The notes below the pieces were generated by a model. That model ran no database searches and was not told the DNA's origin. It worked only from the letters and a program-made list of their open reading frames with translations. Below are positions 8,184-16,110 of a stretch of DNA of 46,715 nucleotides, piece by piece; within the stretch, counting starts at the first letter, position 1, and the number at the start of each line of letters is the position of its first letter. This DNA comes from Prevotella sp. (GTDB lineage Bacteria; Bacteroidota; Bacteroidia; Bacteroidales; Bacteroidaceae): assembly GCA_017651265.1 (NCBI GenBank), contig JAGCDO010000025.1, positions 1 to 46,715 on the forward strand, given 5' to 3'. The position numbers were made by a program, and so were the translations under genes.

Positions 8184-8750
8184 CGTTTCTTCCGATGTAT
8201 AACTACATTTTGTTCAATTTGGATCAAATTCTGTTCAATTCTTCTTTTGATCGCCTGCGGCGAGACATCTTACAAAATCAGATACAAAATCATACAAATT
8301 TCTGCTATATCTGCCATTTCTGCGGGACTGATAAAAACCTCACACAGATCTTAACCATCTCACAGAATTATTATTTCCCACAGAACCAACGGTCGACGCT
8401 TTAGGGGAAGCCAAATCGCAGAAACATGATTCAACTGATAATTTCCGTGTTTCCGTTCATTTTGACTATCGTCTTCCTCCATCACGACTTGGCAAAGTTC
8501 AAGCCTGCTTGGTTCTGCTCTCGCTGCTCTGTCGTTTCCGTTTATTCCGCTGTGAATATAATACGACCACGGATCACTCAGATCAAACGGATCTATCTCT
8601 TAGTTCTTTGGTTCCTTGGTCTTTAATTATGTTCTTTTGTCTAAAACAATTATATGTCCTTTTGTTATTATGTCTAATCCTTAGTTCTTTTGTCTGTTAA
8701 ATAATCTTAAACAACACACCCTCTTGCATGCATATTCAAAGAATATGTTG
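8184..8750. repeat. Mosaic of inverted and direct repeats before the LRR protein gene
   Basis: No gene is seen. 8377-8417 is the inverted copy of 7743-7782 (and of about 325-365), with two mismatches over about 40 nt. 8451-8625 is a plus-oriented copy of the CCATCACGACT...CTCGCTGCTC repeat. 8297-8327 carries TTCTGC-AT motifs like those near 307 and 7724. 8566-8592 is an ACGGAT-type motif. 8625-8697 repeats 785-862. Confidence 0.8.
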
Positions 8751-8758
8751 TATATTTG
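8751..8758 (+). promoter_or_regulatory. -7 promoter box for the LRR protein gene
   Basis: TATATTTG matches TAnnTTTG and is followed by GCTGCG, a context common at Bacteroidota start sites. No good TTTG lies 19-21 nt upstream (only CTTG at about 24 nt), so the -33 box is weak. The resulting leader to ATG 9032 is about 265 nt and contains a short open frame (8847-8966) and a GGCGG/CCGCC hairpin near 8943-8955. Confidence 0.5.
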
Positions 8759-9031
8759 CTGCGATAAATAATAGTATTGAAAGCTCGACAAGATATAGGG
8801 AGCAACTACAAACAGACAACTACAACATAATTAATTTAGAAATATAATGACGGATTTACTACTACTGTATGATAACTTGACCACCCGTACCATACACTCA
8901 CGGTTCCGGTCACGTATAGACCCTTCTCCCCCACTCTACGGAGGCGGCATCCGCCATGTATCCTAATCTATCGTACACAAATAAGCATATATTTAACAGA
9001 ATAAAAATAAAAACAAATAATTAACTCCAAA

Positions 9032-12000
9032 ATGAAAAGAATTTTACTACTAATGTGGGTGCTTTTGCTGGGCATCAGTGTTCAAGCACAGACAACCATT
9101 AATGTCAGCAGTGATACCCCCCTTGCAAATCAGCTTGCTAACCTTAGCACCATTCAAAGCTCCTTGATTATCACAGGAACGCTAACTGCCGAGGATTTCG
9201 AAGCACTGAACTCCAACACCTATTCTCAACTGGCCAGCGTCACTAAGTTGGATCTTAGCGGAGCAACCGTTGCGAGCATCTCCGACATGTCGGGTATGAA
9301 CCTGAGCGCGATGGAATACCTGCAGCTGCCCAATGGGATGACCAGTGCCGATGATGTGGAAGCCATGGCAAACCTGCATTCAAGTTCCAAAAATACTGCG
9401 CTGAAGATGGCGGGAGCACAAAGTAACACTGTTACCTTCAATGGTGTGACAACCAATAATAAAGAGGTGGCGGTCTATTCATTTGTACCCAATAGCGCAG
9501 GTAAATACAAGAATGCATTCCCCATCTTAGAAGGTGCCAAAAGTGTTCGTATGGCAGGAGCCTTCGGAAATAACGACCTGGTTGATCACTCAGATAACAA
9601 TAAGCCAATCTTCGGATATAATGGTCCTGTGGCTCTATGGGATTTCACTGGTGCATCATTTACCGACTGCACAATACCCAGTTATACATTTCAATACCAA
9701 ACAGAAAGTGGAGACAAGCGCCATTTTGACCTTGATGATCCCTTCAAGGAAACAGAAGGCTTTACAAGTCTTCCCGACAACTATCAAACCAATTCTTTCT
9801 ACTATTTCTGCGAAGCCGATATGTCAACCTATGTCGTAGATATAAAGCTTCCAACAGGAATCGAATCCCTGCCACCCAAAAGCCTTTTAAGATTAGGCTC
9901 TCAAAACAAGGCGAACTACATGTCTGTTAATGGGATGAGTGATGATGATTTCGCAACAGCCTTTAGTTATGTGGAGAATGGTCAGACAAAAGTTCCAGAA
10001 TATGGCCCCATCGAGACCTTGGTCATTCCCAATAACTACGAGATTCTCGACCATGAGTGCGCGCTTGAAGCAAGAATTCAACATCTGTATATTGGCAATG
10101 GCGTTAAGGAGATTAGAGGTGGCGCATTTGTACATAGCGAAACGTTAGAGGACCTGGATTTTGCTGCAGGTATTAGTGATTGCTATATTGGTAATCTCGC
10201 ATTCGGTGAATGTAAGAGTATGAAGCACATTGCTCTTGCAGAGGGTATCGTTTCCTTAGGTGCCAACGCATTCTCTAACAGTCAGCACTTGGAGTCCATC
10301 CGACTGCCTGAGTCTTTGATATACATAGGTAACGAAGCATTCAACAACTGTCTGGCTTTGAACAGTATTACTATTCCGAGCAATGTGGAGAAAATCGGAC
10401 AGAAAGCATTCTGCTTATGTCCTTTCACAGACATTTTCCTTACCACCACCAATCCTGACAAGATTCCGTATATATGGTCGGCTGGTTTATTCGGCGATAA
10501 TAGTGGTGGCAGTTTCGATGGCAATGCCTCGTTCGGTAGCGGTCATTTCTGGGGCTGGGGAGGCTTTTCCGACGATTTTGGTACTAAAGTAGAAGGTATG
10601 TCTTGGGACGAAGCGGCAGCTTGGTATTATACACATGCCAATGGTATTCCTGTACTCCACTACCCTACCCAGCTTGCAGACAAGGTAAAGGCGGCCATCT
10701 CTGCTAATTATGATGCCACCTCATCCGATGGCTATGGACTGCCTGCCAACCGTAGTGACATGTCGAGTCGTTCGGCAGATCAGATTATGAGTAATTATCC
10801 CGATGTTACAGATCTCTTAGACGGCACCAATGGTAAATATACTCAAAACGGATGGGCACAGTTTGTGCTGATGAAGGAATATGTGCCAGGCGAAGAAGAT
10901 GTGGTGTTCACCAAGGAATACAGCGACGTATGGTACACCATGTGCTTCCCCTTCGACCTGACCGACGAACAGTTGGCTGCTGCATTCAATGAGACGTTCA
11001 ATATTGCCGACTTCAGTGGTGTGGAAGTAGTGGAAAAGACTGAGACCGACCCGCTGAAGTTAATACTCCATTTCAACAAAGTGGCTGTTACTTATTACAA
11101 AGATACAAATGATAAGATTTACTATCGCTTGTGTAATGATGGGCAAACTATCTATAGAGGAGAACCAGGGCAGACTGTTTGGAGGGAGCAGCATGGTAAC
11201 TTTGAGTATAATGTTTATGTAGATCCTGATAATCCTGGTGTTCAGTATCACCATGTGCATCCTATAGGCGGCAAATTAGACCAAAACAAGACCAAGACAT
11301 TTGCCATTAGTACTGAAGCTGGTCAAGGAAATGCAGAAGAAGCTATTCTCATCGACGGTATCCTTGCCGAGGCTGGTCATCCTTATATGATTCACCCTGC
11401 TATCGGCGTGAATCCTGGTCAGCCCAAGAAGGCTTGTAACATGGCTGGTATCTCCTGGAAAAACAGTCCAAATGAAAAGGAACAATCTTCTGCCGACTAT
11501 ACGCTTTCAGGAGACCCATCTGTAGATGACTACCGAGACTGGTTATATAATCACATGGCGCGCACCGTTGATCTGGGTCACGAAAGCACGCAGCAGGAGA
11601 AGTGGGATAATTACGATCAGGCAAACTATACAAGTCTTGGTTATGCAGGTAACACCTATACCTTTAAGGGTAATCATAGGGAGTTAAAAAAGGGTATTGA
11701 CGTGTCATCGTTACCTGCGAAGCCAGTTCAGATTGATAAGCCGAAAGAACCTGTAGCACCACCAGAACCTGAAGTGGTGCCAGAGCCTTCGACTGTAGAG
11801 GATCCAGGAATCACGCTGTCGGATGAGGATATCGCTCTTTATAAAAATCAGTTAACAGACGGTACTGACCAGTATAATCGTGGTATATGGTTCGATTATA
11901 AAGGTACTGAAATTACGGCTGAATATAATGATAATTCGGCTCAGTGGAATGCTTATAATAGCAAGTGCCATCTTATTCAGAACACCATTTCTGGTTTAAA

Positions 12001-12712
12001 TCCTTATGGTGACGACGCAACTAAGGAATATACTTTCAACTACTGCAAGAACCTCTTCAACAACTACAGCAAGGTGGCAGCATACCAACAGTATCTGAAA
12101 GATTATGCCAAGTATCAACAGTATCTAGCCGACTTGGAGGCATACCAGAATTATGATCCCGCACAGGCACAAATAGATTACGAAAATGCTTTGAATCAAT
12201 ATAATAACTATCCCACTGAATACAACAATTGGAAGAGTCAAGTTGGAGCACTGGGTGCTTTCGTAGTCATCCCGGAATACGCCTACTTCTTAGGTACGCC
12301 AGCCGGGGCAATCTATCCCAAGTACTTCCGTGAGAGGGAAAGTAATCCTAAACGTTCTACTGGACTTTGGACCCAGTATTCTGCAATTATCATTCCGAAC
12401 GCTACAGCGTTAGCTGGACTTGAAACAGATCTTGGCGGTGTAACCAGCTCAAGCGGTACTGGTAGCACACCAGGAGCTAAGAGTCATGACATTGCCTTCG
12501 ACGAGGATTATTTCTTCATCAACGACACTCCACAGGGCATCGCTACCCTCATCGAGAAGATCGAGAAGGAAGAGGGTAAGGCTCCCGAAGTGGAATATAT
12601 GGATATCGTGGTGAGCATCGACGGTAAGATCGTCAGTCGCGACAAGACCACCTTCGAAGGACTGCCCAAGGGCGTATATATCATCAATGGTAAGAAGTAT
12701 TACGTAAAGTAA
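9032..12712 (+). CDS. BspA-type leucine-rich-repeat exported protein
   Basis: This 1226-aa protein has a signal peptide (MKRILLLMWVLLLGISVQAQ). Residues about 330-480 contain LRR_5/BspA-type repeats such as IVSLGANAFSNSQHLESIRL and LIYIGNEAFNNCLALNSITI. A Pro/Glu-rich linker (about 898-926) and a Tyr/Gln-rich, probably helical segment with repeated YQQYL-type units (about 1018-1080) follow. The C-terminus (about 1190-1226) ends GLPKGVYIINGKKYYVK, the same sorting-like tail as the protein at 2410. BspA-family proteins in oral and gut Bacteroidota bind host matrix or other cells; an adhesin role here is inferred. The small protein at 12729 follows 16 nt downstream. Confidence 0.92.
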   Translation: MKRILLLMWVLLLGISVQAQTTINVSSDTPLANQLANLSTIQSSLIITGTLTAEDFEALNSNTYSQLASVTKLDLSGATVASISDMSGMNLSAMEYLQLPNGMTSADDVEAMANLHSSSKNTALKMAGAQSNTVTFNGVTTNNKEVAVYSFVPNSAGKYKNAFPILEGAKSVRMAGAFGNNDLVDHSDNNKPIFGYNGPVALWDFTGASFTDCTIPSYTFQYQTESGDKRHFDLDDPFKETEGFTSLPDNYQTNSFYYFCEADMSTYVVDIKLPTGIESLPPKSLLRLGSQNKANYMSVNGMSDDDFATAFSYVENGQTKVPEYGPIETLVIPNNYEILDHECALEARIQHLYIGNGVKEIRGGAFVHSETLEDLDFAAGISDCYIGNLAFGECKSMKHIALAEGIVSLGANAFSNSQHLESIRLPESLIYIGNEAFNNCLALNSITIPSNVEKIGQKAFCLCPFTDIFLTTTNPDKIPYIWSAGLFGDNSGGSFDGNASFGSGHFWGWGGFSDDFGTKVEGMSWDEAAAWYYTHANGIPVLHYPTQLADKVKAAISANYDATSSDGYGLPANRSDMSSRSADQIMSNYPDVTDLLDGTNGKYTQNGWAQFVLMKEYVPGEEDVVFTKEYSDVWYTMCFPFDLTDEQLAAAFNETFNIADFSGVEVVEKTETDPLKLILHFNKVAVTYYKDTNDKIYYRLCNDGQTIYRGEPGQTVWREQHGNFEYNVYVDPDNPGVQYHHVHPIGGKLDQNKTKTFAISTEAGQGNAEEAILIDGILAEAGHPYMIHPAIGVNPGQPKKACNMAGISWKNSPNEKEQSSADYTLSGDPSVDDYRDWLYNHMARTVDLGHESTQQEKWDNYDQANYTSLGYAGNTYTFKGNHRELKKGIDVSSLPAKPVQIDKPKEPVAPPEPEVVPEPSTVEDPGITLSDEDIALYKNQLTDGTDQYNRGIWFDYKGTEITAEYNDNSAQWNAYNSKCHLIQNTISGLNPYGDDATKEYTFNYCKNLFNNYSKVAAYQQYLKDYAKYQQYLADLEAYQNYDPAQAQIDYENALNQYNNYPTEYNNWKSQVGALGAFVVIPEYAYFLGTPAGAIYPKYFRERESNPKRSTGLWTQYSAIIIPNATALAGLETDLGGVTSSSGTGSTPGAKSHDIAFDEDYFFINDTPQGIATLIEKIEKEEGKAPEVEYMDIVVSIDGKIVSRDKTTFEGLPKGVYIINGKKYYVK

Positions 12713-12728
12713 GGAAGGAGGACCTACC

Positions 12729-12968
12729 ATGAAGAAATATGTAAAACCTGTAACGGAGCTTTTCCGCACAGATATGGAGAACTTCGTATGCGCTAGTCCT
12801 ACTGGTGAACGTGAAGGACAATGGGGTGCTGGACAATCGGGGTCCGAACATGCTGATCCCAACTGGGATAATGAGGGCTACAATTATCCTACAGAGCCCA
12901 TTGAAGACGATTATGGCTTGATCGACTCTCAGGGCAAGGCCTGGGGCGATCTCTGGGACTGGGATTAA
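12729..12968 (+). CDS. Small acidic Trp-rich protein paired with the LRR protein
   Basis: This 79-aa protein begins MKKYVKPVTELFRTDMENFV and ends GKAWGDLWDWD. A GGAGG-like ribosome site lies 7 nt before the ATG (GGAGGACCTACC), stronger than is usual for this phylum. The MKK-aromatic-xxPxTE start and the acidic W-containing end match the design of the protein at 7286, but the middle differs (EGQWGAGQSGSEHADPNW). Spacing of 16 nt to the LRR gene and the terminator at 13032 place both in one transcript. No known domain is recognised and the function is unknown. Many Bacteroidota loci have such MKKxYxxPxxE small proteins; their role is generally undefined. Confidence 0.85.
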   Translation: MKKYVKPVTELFRTDMENFVCASPTGEREGQWGAGQSGSEHADPNWDNEGYNYPTEPIEDDYGLIDSQGKAWGDLWDWD

Positions 12969-13031
12969 GATGTAAGAAATATGAATTGTAAACCTTAATA
13001 TCCCAACAAACTTGAGTTAATTATGTTACAG

Positions 13032-13062
13032 AAAGGGCGAGCCGTGAGGCCCGCCCTTTTTT
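13032..13062 (+). terminator. Hairpin terminator of the LRR/small protein unit
   Basis: AAAGGGCG (13032-13039) pairs with CGCCCTTT (13052-13059), with an inner GCC-GTGA-GGC stem-loop and a T-run to 13062. It is another GUGA-capped terminator. Confidence 0.8.
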
Positions 13063-13317
13063 GTTATGTATACATGTTTGCCGCAATTAAACGATTACCG
13101 ATTGCAAGCATCTAACTTATAAAAGCCCATCTTTGCCCGGCAAATCCAAAGAATGCATCAAGGAAAATATACGTGGAAACAGGGGAAAATGGGGCAAAAC
13201 AAGTGGAAAAGTTGTGCAGATGTAGCACAGAGGGGTTTCATTTGTAGAAAATCGACAGTTTACACTAAAAATAAAGTTGCTGTAACAAGAAATGAAGAAT
13301 AGTTTGGAAAATGTTGC
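13063..13317. other. Noncoding stretch, nothing recognised
   Basis: AT-rich DNA between the LRR unit terminator and the next promoter. I see no gene, no repeat shared with the neighbouring intergenic regions and no clear binding site. Confidence 0.5.
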
Positions 13318-13325
13318 TATCTTTG
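13318..13325 (+). promoter_or_regulatory. -7 promoter box upstream of the TPR-HTH regulator
   Basis: TATCTTTG followed by GCAGCGG matches the Bacteroidota -7 box and start context. The nearest TTTG (13303-13306) is only 11 nt upstream, so the -33 element is not convincing. The start codon at 13559 is about 230 nt away, beyond a terminator-like hairpin. Confidence 0.5.
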
Positions 13326-13451
13326 CAGCGGAATTCTAAGAGAAGAGTTCAATATGAAGATTGTTTAGCAGTTAGTTATATATGTTATGTTTTGGTTTTT
13401 AAATTATATTTAGAAGTTTTTATTAGGTTATTTTGTTAGTTATGTTGTATC

Positions 13452-13484
13452 CAGCGTGGGCCGTGAGGTCGACGCTGTTTTTTT
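13452..13484 (+). terminator. Terminator-like hairpin in the leader of the TPR-HTH gene
   Basis: CAGCGT (13452-13457) pairs with ACGCTG (13472-13477) around GGCC-GTGA-GGTC, followed by seven T (13478-13484). It lies between the promoter (13318) and ATG 13559. It could be an attenuator, or the end of an independent short RNA of about 150 nt. Confidence 0.6.
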
Positions 13485-13558
13485 CGACTTTTTACGATGG
13501 GCCTCGTGCCTGTCACAACTATTTACGCAAATATTACCATTATATAAATAAATGTAAG

Positions 13559-15127
13559 ATGAATAAGAAAAGATTGTTTATGACATTGTTTGCAGCGGCA
13601 ACACTATTCCTCCTCGTGGGCTGTAGGACCGACCGCGAACAACTCACGGAGATCAACCGTCTTTTGAACGTCAACAAGCTCGACTCGGCACAGATGTGTC
13701 TGAACCGCATCACCCTCTCCGACCTGTCGGAAGAGGACAAGCCACTGTACCTTCTGTCCACAGTCAAGCTGAACCACCTGCAGTACCGCCCCATCGTCTC
13801 CGACACGATCATCCGCTATTGCATCGACGAGTTCACGAGAACGGGCGATAAGGAGCGACTGGCTGAGAGTTTGTATTACCAGGCTGTGACTGATTATGAG
13901 GACGGTCATGTGGCAAAAGCCTTCGAGGAGATGAAGAAGGCCGAGAACGAAGCCCAGGGCATTTCTGACCTCACCGTGCGCCACAAGATCATCGAGTGCC
14001 TCACCGACTGGAACATGTCCGAGCACCAGTACCAGCTGGCCATGGAATACGGTCGCCAGAACCTCACCCTGTCGTCCATGTCGGGTAACAACAACTGGAT
14101 TGCCTATGCTCTGGTGTTCATCTCCCAGATCCATGCCGGCTTGGGCCAACGCGACAGCGCCAGTCACTACCTCAACAAGTGCATCTCGTATATCTCTGAG
14201 GTGCCCGATTCCCAGCGCGTGGATTTCTATAACTACATCGCCGCCCTCACCATGAAAGACGATCTCCCCACCGCGCAGTCGTATGCCATGAAGAGTAACG
14301 CCATCCGTCCCAACAGCGTGGGGTATATCACGCTGGCGCAGATTCACCACCGCGAGGGCAACCAAGCAGCCGCCGACAGTCTGTGTTCAAAGGCCTACGA
14401 TCTGGCCAAAACCTCAGAAGAGCGCATCTATGTACTGCAAACTACCATGAAACTTTTTGAGTTGCAGAAACGTTACGACCGCGCTTATTTCACCTCCAGA
14501 ACCCTGATGGATGACAAGAGTAACGAGGCACGGCTCCGCGAAGAGCACGATGTGCGCAATGTGCAGAACTCGTTCGACAACAAGATCAAGGACCTGCGTT
14601 TCCGTCAGACCATCTTCTACGCCTTTCTCCTCGCCGTCCTCCTTGCCCTCATCTTCCTCGCCCGCAGCATCCAGCACCGATTCCGTCTGAACAAAAAGAG
14701 TAGTCAGATCATGCAGAACCAGCTGCTCATAAACCACTACGAGGAGAAGATTCACCAGATGGAACAGTCGGACAAGGGTAAGAGCGAAGAATTACAAGCT
14801 CTCAACAAGGAGTTAGCAGAAGTCAGGAAGCGTCAAACTCTCCAGCTTGCAAAAGGCAAACAATATTACGACCATATTATCAATGGCGGAACGGCCTATC
14901 AGTGGAACAAACCCGAATATACCGATTTTATCGAGTATTACAAGGTTCTCGACATCGCTTTTGTCTCGAAATTGGAAAAAGAGTATAAAAACTTATCAGA
15001 GCGTCAGAAATTATACCTGATTTTGTTTGAGATGGGGAAGGATAGTATGGAGGTAAAAAGAATTTTGGGAGTAGCCGATGGAACGATGAGATCGATAAAA
15101 TCAAGAGTAAAATCTCAAAAACTATAG
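13559..15127 (+). CDS. TPR lipoprotein sensor with transmembrane helix and C-terminal HTH-like domain
   Basis: This is a 522-aa protein. ATG 13559 gives a lipoprotein signal (MNKKRLFMTLFAAATLFLLVGC, lipobox Cys22), so the longer frame from 13433 is rejected. Residues about 30-340 hold TPR-like helical repeats (SLYYQAVTDYEDGHVAKAFEEMKKAENEA; AEYGRQNL region). A transmembrane helix lies at about 350-372 (TIFYAFLLAVLLALIFL). A coiled coil follows (about 385-440). The last 60 residues (LSERQKLYLILFEMGKDS then VKRILGVADGTMRSIKSRVK) look like a LuxR/sigma-4-type helix-turn-helix. This TPR-TM-HTH layout is a known Bacteroidota regulator type, sensing in the periplasm and binding DNA at the membrane. 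Its target is unknown; the next gene is a candidate. Confidence 0.85.
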   Translation: MNKKRLFMTLFAAATLFLLVGCRTDREQLTEINRLLNVNKLDSAQMCLNRITLSDLSEEDKPLYLLSTVKLNHLQYRPIVSDTIIRYCIDEFTRTGDKERLAESLYYQAVTDYEDGHVAKAFEEMKKAENEAQGISDLTVRHKIIECLTDWNMSEHQYQLAMEYGRQNLTLSSMSGNNNWIAYALVFISQIHAGLGQRDSASHYLNKCISYISEVPDSQRVDFYNYIAALTMKDDLPTAQSYAMKSNAIRPNSVGYITLAQIHHREGNQAAADSLCSKAYDLAKTSEERIYVLQTTMKLFELQKRYDRAYFTSRTLMDDKSNEARLREEHDVRNVQNSFDNKIKDLRFRQTIFYAFLLAVLLALIFLARSIQHRFRLNKKSSQIMQNQLLINHYEEKIHQMEQSDKGKSEELQALNKELAEVRKRQTLQLAKGKQYYDHIINGGTAYQWNKPEYTDFIEYYKVLDIAFVSKLEKEYKNLSERQKLYLILFEMGKDSMEVKRILGVADGTMRSIKSRVKSQKL

Positions 15128-15241
15128 GCTTACACGTTGCATATCCATGATTTATTCGCATGGAATACAAACGAAACATCTTAGTTTAGAGCAAATTACA
15201 CAATATTACCATGCAACACCTCATTAAAAAAAGATGAGGAA

Positions 15242-15276
15242 TTTGTTGCATGGTATTATTATTGGTTGTACTTTTG
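15242..15276 (+). promoter_or_regulatory. Promoter of the DUF3244-like gene
   Basis: The -7 box TACTTTTG (15269-15276) is followed by TCGGCG. TTTG at 15242-15245 lies 23 nt upstream, a little long. ATG 15323 lies about 40 nt beyond the predicted start site. Confidence 0.5.
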
Positions 15277-15322
15277 TCGGCGTAAACTATAAACCTACTT
15301 TTATTATTAATTAATTATTGTA

Positions 15323-15712
15323 ATGAAAAGAACAATTGTATGTGCTGCTGTGGCAGCTATGATTGCTTTCCCAATGAGTGCATTGGCAAGCGCACCCTTT
15401 ATGGGTCCTACTGATGGTGATGATGAAATACCTATTATTGTGCACGGTCCGCACAGAGGACCGCGCATCGCACCTGCGGTAAGAGTTGAATTTAACGAGG
15501 ATGCCGGAACGGTAGTTGTAACATTCAACAAAGCTGCAACTGACGTGACAATGTTAGTTTGCAAGAACGACGTAGGAGTAATGGACTACTATATAGGAGA
15601 CACTTCGGCAGGAAGTGAATACGAAATTCCGCTTTATGACGAGGACACAGAGGGAATGGTTCTCTATTTCGTTTCTGCAGGAGAGGTCTTTTTTGTCAAT
15701 TCCTTGGATTAA
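15323..15712 (+). CDS. Small secreted DUF3244-like protein
   Basis: This 129-aa protein has a signal peptide (MKRTIVCAAVAAMIAFPMSALA). The rest is predicted beta-rich: RVEFNEDAGTVVVTFNKAAT, VGVMDYYIGDTSAG, then EIPLYDEDTEGMVLYFVSAGEVFFVNSL. The pattern of an Arg-containing N-terminal strand, a D-x-G-x-V-x-Y strand and a final 'G..FFV' strand resembles the DUF3244 family of small secreted Bacteroidota proteins. It is monocistronic, with its own promoter and a strong terminator at 15755. It lies directly behind the TPR-HTH regulator, which might control it. Biochemical function is unknown. Confidence 0.75.
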   Translation: MKRTIVCAAVAAMIAFPMSALASAPFMGPTDGDDEIPIIVHGPHRGPRIAPAVRVEFNEDAGTVVVTFNKAATDVTMLVCKNDVGVMDYYIGDTSAGSEYEIPLYDEDTEGMVLYFVSAGEVFFVNSLD

Positions 15713-15754
15713 ATTCTATTAAAAACACCAGCATCCTCAATGGATGAACGCGGG

Positions 15755-15793
15755 GTGTGCCATGATTGAGACAGTCATTGGCACACTTTTTTT
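15755..15793 (+). terminator. Terminator of the DUF3244-like gene
   Basis: GTGTGCCA (15755-15762) pairs with TGGCACAC (15779-15786), extended by TGA/TCA, followed by seven T. Confidence 0.85.
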
Positions 15794-15818
15794 GTTTCTA
15801 TTTGTTTCGTGGGGTAAA

Positions 15819-15918
15819 CAAAAAATAAGGAGCAATGTCTCACGACATTGCCCCCCCAGTAGAATCTATAACAATTTTACTACTGATCACAAGTTTATGA
15901 TTTCTCAAGAACTGTGAA
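15819..15918 (-). ncRNA. Candidate small intergenic RNA ending in a GUGA hairpin
   Basis: On the minus strand a -7-like box TAATTTTG (plus 15925-15932) precedes about 65 nt of noncoding sequence. This ends in a hairpin GCAATGTC-GTGA-GACATTGC (plus 15832-15851, extended by GG/CC) and a T-rich tail (TTATTTTTTG, plus 15819-15828). No -33 TTTG is seen. The unit lies between a plus-strand terminator and the plus-strand hybrid two-component gene, so it is not the terminator of any visible gene. Transcription is inferred only. Confidence 0.35.
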
Positions 15919-16079
15919 CGAGTGCAAAATTACGATTTATTTTGATATGTTTCTTCATCATAAGTTACATGCTCTTTGTTTTTTCGACAGATTTTATTAA
16001 AAACAGGGCAAAAATGGGGGAAAATACACAAAAACGAAAAAAAATGAAACATTTATAAAAGTATTCGACTTTTTTTCCA

Positions 16080-16087
16080 TAACTTTG
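16080..16087 (+). promoter_or_regulatory. -7 promoter box of the hybrid two-component gene
   Basis: TAACTTTG followed by CAGCATTC lies 23 nt before ATG 16111, a very short leader. No TTTG is present at the usual -33 distance. Confidence 0.5.
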
Positions 16088-16110
16088 CAGCATTCAATTT
16101 TACTACATCC

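Noticed and set aside
1-13000. Insertion sequence or transposon in the accessory region
   Set aside because: No transposase, integrase or resolvase frame is seen; repeats alone do not support it.
13433-13558. N-terminal extension of the TPR-HTH protein
   Set aside because: It crosses the terminator-like hairpin and would hide a clear lipoprotein signal that begins at ATG 13559.
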